Of a stretch of DNA of 64,000 nucleotides, positions 60,100 through 64,000 are shown one piece after another. The DNA is from [Clostridium] hylemonae DSM 15053 (lineage in GTDB: Bacteria; Bacillota; Clostridia; Lachnospirales; Lachnospiraceae). The stretch is from positions 620,001 through 684,000 of the forward strand of contig NZ_CP036524.1 of the NCBI RefSeq assembly GCF_008281175.1, in the 5' to 3' direction. The notes below the pieces were generated by a model, which saw nothing but the letters and a program-made list of their open reading frames with translations, was not told the origin of the DNA and did not search any database. Made by a program: the position numbers and the translations under genes. The stretch's first letter is position 1. Each line of letters begins with the position of its first letter.

Positions 60100-62475
60100 T
60101 TATTTCAGTTCAACGATCGTAACGCCCGCATCGCCTTCGCCGAAGGCGCCGAGCCGGTAGGACTTCACGCGCTTCTGCCGCTTCAGGTAATTGTGGATTC
60201 CTGTGCGCAGCGCGCCGGTCCCCTTGCCGTGAACGACACGCACCGATGACAGATGTGCCAGCGAGGCGTCGTCAAGATATTTATCGAGCTCGGCCACAGC
60301 CTCATCGACTGTTTTGCCGAGAAGATTGATCTCCGCGCTCACCGAGAAGGATTTTCCCATCTTCATTTTGCCCTTGCTTGTCTTGTGCAGCTGTTTGGCA
60401 GAATAGGAAGGAGCTTCCTCGATGATCTCCAGGTCGGAGATATTTACCTGAGAACGGAGGATCCCCATCTGGACCGTGACATTCCCCTTTGCGTCCGGAA
60501 GGGAATTTACAGTTCCGGTCAGGTTCATACTGAGTACCTTCACAGACTCTCCGAGCTTGAAATCTCCCGGTTTATGCTGTTTCTGCGGCTTTTTCACCTG
60601 GCGGTCCATGCCGGATGCGGTGGAAGCCATCTTTTTGCGGAGCCGTTCCCGCTCCCGTTCCATATCCGCGGCTGAGATATTTTCTTTGCCGAATTTATGA
60701 AAATTGCGCATCGTCTCGTCGGCCACATCCTTGGCTTCCGCCAGAATGGCATGGGCTTTTTCATTTGCCTCCCGGAGGATGCGTTCCTTCTGCTCATCCA
60801 GCTTCTTCTGCTTCTGGCTGGCTTCATCCTTCAGCCGTTCCAGTTCTCTGCGGTAGGACGCGATCTCTGCCTGCTCTTTTTCTATCGTGCGCCGGTTGGC
60901 CTCCAGGTCCGCGAGAAGGTCCTCAAAGGACTCATCCTGCTCGGACAGATGCCGCTTTGCCTCCTCTATTATATAGGAAGGAAGTCCAAGCTTTCCGGCG
61001 ATGGCAAATGCATTGCTCTTGCCGGGGATGCCGATGAGCAGATGATACGTCGGGCGGAGCGTCTCCAGATCAAATTCACAGCACGCATTTTCCACGCCCG
61101 GTGTAGTGAGGGCATAGACCTTCAGCTCACTGTAGTGGGTGGTTGCCATCGTGCGGATCCCGCGCTCGTGCAGATGGTTCAGGATGGAGATGGCGAGGGC
61201 GGCCCCTTCCGTCGGGTCCGTGCCGGCGCCCAGTTCATCGAACAGGATGAGAGAATGTTCATCTACCTGCTTTAAGAAGGATACGATATTCGTCATATGG
61301 GAGGAGAAGGTACTCAGGCTCTGCTCAATACTCTGCTCGTCGCCGATATCGGCGTATACATCATGGAATACGGACAGCTCCGAGCGGTCAAGGGCAGGGA
61401 TATGAAGTCCTGCCTGGCCCATCAGTGTAAATAATCCTACTGTTTTCAGCGATACGGTCTTCCCCCCCGTATTTGGCCCAGTGACGATGAGCAGGTCAAA
61501 TGTGTCCCCTAAAGTTATGGTGATCGGCACGACCGTATGCTTATCAAGGAGAGGATGCCTGCCTTCCCGTATGTGAATGCGCCCTTCCGTGTTAAAAAGA
61601 GGCATGCTGGCGTTCATATCCAGGGCGAGGGAGCCTTTGGCAAAGATAAAGTCAAGCTCCGTGAGAACCGTGCAGTTTGTACGGATCGTCTGGATGTGTT
61701 CCGCTGTCTCAGCGCTCAGCCGGGCGAGGATGACCTGTATCTCCTCCTGCTCTTTTGCATACAGCTCTTTTAGATCATTATTCAGTTTTACGACTGCCAT
61801 CGGCTCGATAAACAGAGTGGAGCCTGTGGAAGACTGGTCGTGGATCAGCCCCTGTACATGGCCTCTGTGCTCTGCCTTCACAGGGATACAGTATCTGTCG
61901 CCGCGCATGGTGATGATAGGATCCTGCAGATACGTGCGCAGTGAACCGTTTACCATGCTGTTTAACGTGTCGTGTACTTTATCGTTGATCTGACCCATCT
62001 GGCGCCGGATGCTTTTTAAGGCGCTGCTGGCGTCGTCGCTGATCTCATCCTCTTCAATGATACAGCGCCGGATCTCGCCGGACAGCACGGTGAGCGGCCC
62101 AAGCTGCTCAAAAAAGGCGTCGAGACAGTCGGACGATTCGTCCGAATTCTCGCGCCGTCCGTATGCCTTGGCGCGGTTGGCGCACTCCAGAAGCTTACAG
62201 ATGCGAAGCAGTTCACCGCTTCCGACGACTGCCCCGATCTCCAGCCGTTTCATGGAATCTTCCACAGAACTGTTTCCACTGAAAGAAAGCCGTCCCTTTT
62301 TCACGATCCGGGTAAAGGCGGCGGCTGTCTGCTCCTGGGTGATCTGTATCTCCTCCGGAGCAGTCATCGGTTTCAGTTTCCTGCATCGTTCCTTTCCCGC
62401 AGGAGAGGACGCGTTTGCGGTCAGCATCTCTATTATCTTATTGTATTCAAGTTTGATTAATGTTTTTTGATTCAT
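60100..62475 (-). CDS. mutS2: MutS2 (Smr-domain DNA/ribosome rescue ATPase)
   Basis: A 791-residue MutS2. It has the clamp and lever region, the ATPase with Walker A GPNTGGKTVSLK and Walker B ILFDELGAGTDPTEGA, a coiled-coil of about 120 residues rich in Glu, Arg and Lys, and a C-terminal Smr domain with VRVVHGKGTGALRTGIHNYL. MutS2 suppresses recombination and, in Bacillus, acts on collided ribosomes. ATG 62475 follows AGGTGA by six bases; the GTG at 62484 overlaps that site. Confidence 0.96.
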   Translation of the reverse strand: MNQKTLIKLEYNKIIEMLTANASSPAGKERCRKLKPMTAPEEIQITQEQTAAAFTRIVKKGRLSFSGNSSVEDSMKRLEIGAVVGSGELLRICKLLECANRAKAYGRRENSDESSDCLDAFFEQLGPLTVLSGEIRRCIIEEDEISDDASSALKSIRRQMGQINDKVHDTLNSMVNGSLRTYLQDPIITMRGDRYCIPVKAEHRGHVQGLIHDQSSTGSTLFIEPMAVVKLNNDLKELYAKEQEEIQVILARLSAETAEHIQTIRTNCTVLTELDFIFAKGSLALDMNASMPLFNTEGRIHIREGRHPLLDKHTVVPITITLGDTFDLLIVTGPNTGGKTVSLKTVGLFTLMGQAGLHIPALDRSELSVFHDVYADIGDEQSIEQSLSTFSSHMTNIVSFLKQVDEHSLILFDELGAGTDPTEGAALAISILNHLHERGIRTMATTHYSELKVYALTTPGVENACCEFDLETLRPTYHLLIGIPGKSNAFAIAGKLGLPSYIIEEAKRHLSEQDESFEDLLADLEANRRTIEKEQAEIASYRRELERLKDEASQKQKKLDEQKERILREANEKAHAILAEAKDVADETMRNFHKFGKENISAADMERERERLRKKMASTASGMDRQVKKPQKQHKPGDFKLGESVKVLSMNLTGTVNSLPDAKGNVTVQMGILRSQVNISDLEIIEEAPSYSAKQLHKTSKGKMKMGKSFSVSAEINLLGKTVDEAVAELDKYLDDASLAHLSSVRVVHGKGTGALRTGIHNYLKRQKRVKSYRLGAFGEGDAGVTIVELK

Positions 62476-62530
62476 ATTATTCACCTAGACTTATTCTACC
62501 CTATTTGTCCCATAAAGAAAAGGATAAATA

Positions 62531-62559
62531 TTGAACATTCTCCGGCGATACGGTATACT
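62531..62559 (+). promoter_or_regulatory. promoter of the HtrA-like gene
   Basis: TTGAAC, exactly 17 bases, then TATACT, 28 bases before the start at 62588 in the gap divergent from mutS2. Confidence 0.85.
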
Positions 62560-62587
62560 ATATTAAGGATTGTAAAGGAGTATTGCC

Positions 62588-63868
62588 ATGTCTATGGAAG
62601 AACAGAAAGATCCATTGGAACATACGGAAGAGCAGGAAGAAGAGGAAGCGTTTTCATTTCTGCAGGAAACGATCAAAGACGAGGCGGGCGGGACAAAGAA
62701 GACAAGGAAGAGCATACTGCGTATGATCGGACTTGGTCTTGTATTTGGTATTGCTGCCAGCTTTAGCTTTTCTATGCTTAAACCGTGGTTTGAGCAGAAC
62801 TTTCAGAGCGATCCTGAGAAAGTCACAATTCCGAAAGAGGAAGAAGAAGAGAACACAGCGGACGATGACGGCACAAAGAACAATACACAGCAGGTTCTCG
62901 ACGAGGAGAGCTACCGGCAGATGATCCAGGCGCTTAATGCGGTCGCCCAGGAAGCTTCTAAAAGTGTCGTGGAGATAAACGGGATATCGGGAGACAGCGA
63001 CTGGCTGGAGGCTGACTATGATAAGAAGAACAGCGTGTCAGGACTTATCATCGCCGATAACGGGCAGCAGCTCCTCATTCTCGGCAAGACGTCCATATTA
63101 AAAGAAAGTAATGAAGTCACCATCACGTTTTATGACGGTAAGACATATAAGGCGGGAGTGAAGAAAAAAGATTCCAACCTCGGTATTGGGATCTATGCAG
63201 TCAGACGGGCGGATATCCAGGAGAGCACGTGGTCACAGTCGAAGATCGCAGTGCTCGGAAGTTCCAATTCTCTCGCCAAGGGAGAGACCGCCATAGCGCT
63301 CGGAAAACCTTTTAATTATGCAGGCGGCACCGGCTACGGTATTATCTCCTCCAATAAAAATGTCATCGATGTGGCAGACGGCCAGTACCGGCTTATCTGC
63401 ACGGACATACCGGGCACGGGGAAGGGGACGGGATTCACCGTCAACCTGAAAGGGGAAGTGACTGGCATTATCGACCAGAGTATTTCAGATGAGGACAGTA
63501 TGAAACTTACAACGGCATACGGCATATCTGATTTGAAAGAACTGATCGAACTTATGTCAAATGGAAAGGCAGTCCCATATATCGGGATCCTCGGCATCGA
63601 TGTCACAGAGAGTATAGAGCAGCAGGGAATTCCGCAGGGTGTATATGTGAAAGAAGTAGAGGTGGATTCGCCGGCCATGGCGGCGGGGATCCAGAGCGGG
63701 GATATCATCACAAGTATTGGCGGCGCAGAGGTGAAGACCGTCTCAGCGTACCAGTCCGTGCTGATCGATAAGGAGGTTGGCAGCAAAGTAAAGATAAGAG
63801 GCCAGCGCCAGGGCTCCGGCGGTTATGTTGACATTGATTTTAACGTGACGGTCGGAAGTAAAGAATAA
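62588..63868 (+). CDS. HtrA-like membrane protein with PDZ domain, catalytic residues lost
   Basis: A 426-residue protein built like HtrA/DegP: acidic cytoplasmic N-terminus, membrane segment at about 44-63, trypsin-like fold (about 115-310) and a PDZ domain (about 330-422, with YIGILGIDV and SPAMAAGIQSGDIITSIGG). None of the catalytic triad is visible. The His region reads QLLILGKTSIL, the Asp region KKDSNLGIGIY, and the usual GNSGGP loop is PGTGKGTGF before VNLKGEVTGI. It is therefore probably an inactive scaffold or sensor at the outer face of the membrane. The start has AAAGGAG upstream. Confidence 0.87.
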   Translation: MSMEEQKDPLEHTEEQEEEEAFSFLQETIKDEAGGTKKTRKSILRMIGLGLVFGIAASFSFSMLKPWFEQNFQSDPEKVTIPKEEEEENTADDDGTKNNTQQVLDEESYRQMIQALNAVAQEASKSVVEINGISGDSDWLEADYDKKNSVSGLIIADNGQQLLILGKTSILKESNEVTITFYDGKTYKAGVKKKDSNLGIGIYAVRRADIQESTWSQSKIAVLGSSNSLAKGETAIALGKPFNYAGGTGYGIISSNKNVIDVADGQYRLICTDIPGTGKGTGFTVNLKGEVTGIIDQSISDEDSMKLTTAYGISDLKELIELMSNGKAVPYIGILGIDVTESIEQQGIPQGVYVKEVEVDSPAMAAGIQSGDIITSIGGAEVKTVSAYQSVLIDKEVGSKVKIRGQRQGSGGYVDIDFNVTVGSKE

Positions 63869-63884
63869 AGAAAGAGGCAGCTAT

Positions 63885-64000
63885 ATGAGATACATTAATA
63901 CCCTTCAGGAGGGCGAGACAATAAGGAACATTTATCTTTGCAAAGGAAAACGTTCCGCAGAGACAAGAAACGGGAAACCATACGATAACCTGCTGCTGCA
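63885..64000 (+). CDS. YhaM-like 3'-5' exoribonuclease, N-terminal fragment
   Basis: The gene begins at ATG 63885 with GAGGCAG upstream and runs off the window after 38 codons. MRYINTLQEGETIRNIYLC followed by KNGKPYDNLLL-like sequence (here RNGKPYDNLLL) matches the OB-fold start of YhaM/CBF1-type HD-domain exoribonucleases. Only the nucleic-acid-binding part is present, so the assignment rests on about 38 residues. Confidence 0.65.
   Translation, partial: MRYINTLQEGETIRNIYLCKGKRSAETRNGKPYDNLLL

Noticed and set aside
1-64000. Search by eye for tRNA, rRNA, CRISPR arrays, transposases, phage genes and riboswitches.
   Set aside because: None was recognised. A small or divergent structured RNA could still be missed without a covariance-model search.

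Overview
The window looks like a chromosomal segment of an anaerobic Firmicute, most likely a gut Lachnospiraceae (Clostridium cluster XIVa) relative. The evidence is the gene order gdpP-rplI-dnaB, the strong AGGAGG-type ribosome binding sites, lipoprotein sugar-binding proteins, a glycyl-radical pyruvate formate-lyase, a 2[4Fe-4S] ferredoxin, and many carbohydrate ABC systems run by AraC, YesMN or RpiR regulators. No rRNA, tRNA, CRISPR array, phage or transposase gene was recognised. The species call is inference.

Layout. Positions 1-1130 hold rpsR and a cytidylate-kinase-like gene. Positions 1134-11673 form a galacto-N-biose/lacto-N-biose (mucin and milk glycan) module: GH112 phosphorylase, CBM9-like protein, AraC regulator, binding protein plus two permeases, a sugar nucleotidyltransferase, an N-acetylhexosamine 1-kinase and GalE. 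Positions 11727-20437 hold a YesMN two-component pair divergent from a ribose/AI-2-type ABC operon with two permeases and a hexuloisomerase-like SIS protein. Positions 20556-25848 hold an AraC/GyrI-like regulator and the housekeeping run gdpP-rplI-dnaB.

Positions 26059-39022 form a 12-gene, tightly packed, same-strand cluster: five zinc-ribbon proteins, an FHA-FHA-ABCG transporter, an FHA protein, a Ser/Thr kinase with TPRs, two membrane proteins, a wall amidase and a beta-lactamase-fold lipoprotein. It looks like a phospho-signalling and cell-envelope system that I cannot match to a named system, and it is the best candidate for something undescribed.

Positions 39049-51319 form a bidirectional D-galactonate-type sugar-acid regulon. 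An RpiR regulator sits between two arms, each carrying its own DgoK-like kinase and 2-hydroxyacid dehydrogenase. A shared operator-like motif lies at the promoter of both arms. Positions 51423-54955 hold a ferredoxin and a pyruvate formate-lyase operon in which the glycyl-radical domain is a separate gene and a REP-like palindrome lies just upstream of pflA. Positions 55197-57887 hold an orphan binding lipoprotein and a C45-like acyltransferase/hydrolase. Positions 57950-62475 hold a mutS2-response regulator-histidine kinase operon. Positions 62588-64000 hold an HtrA-like protein that has lost its catalytic residues and the start of a YhaM-like exoribonuclease.

A recurring design is a strong hairpin directly after each of three transporter binding-protein genes (6693, 16265, 43365), which would favour more binding protein than membrane components. 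No gene-free stretch exceeds about 250 bases.
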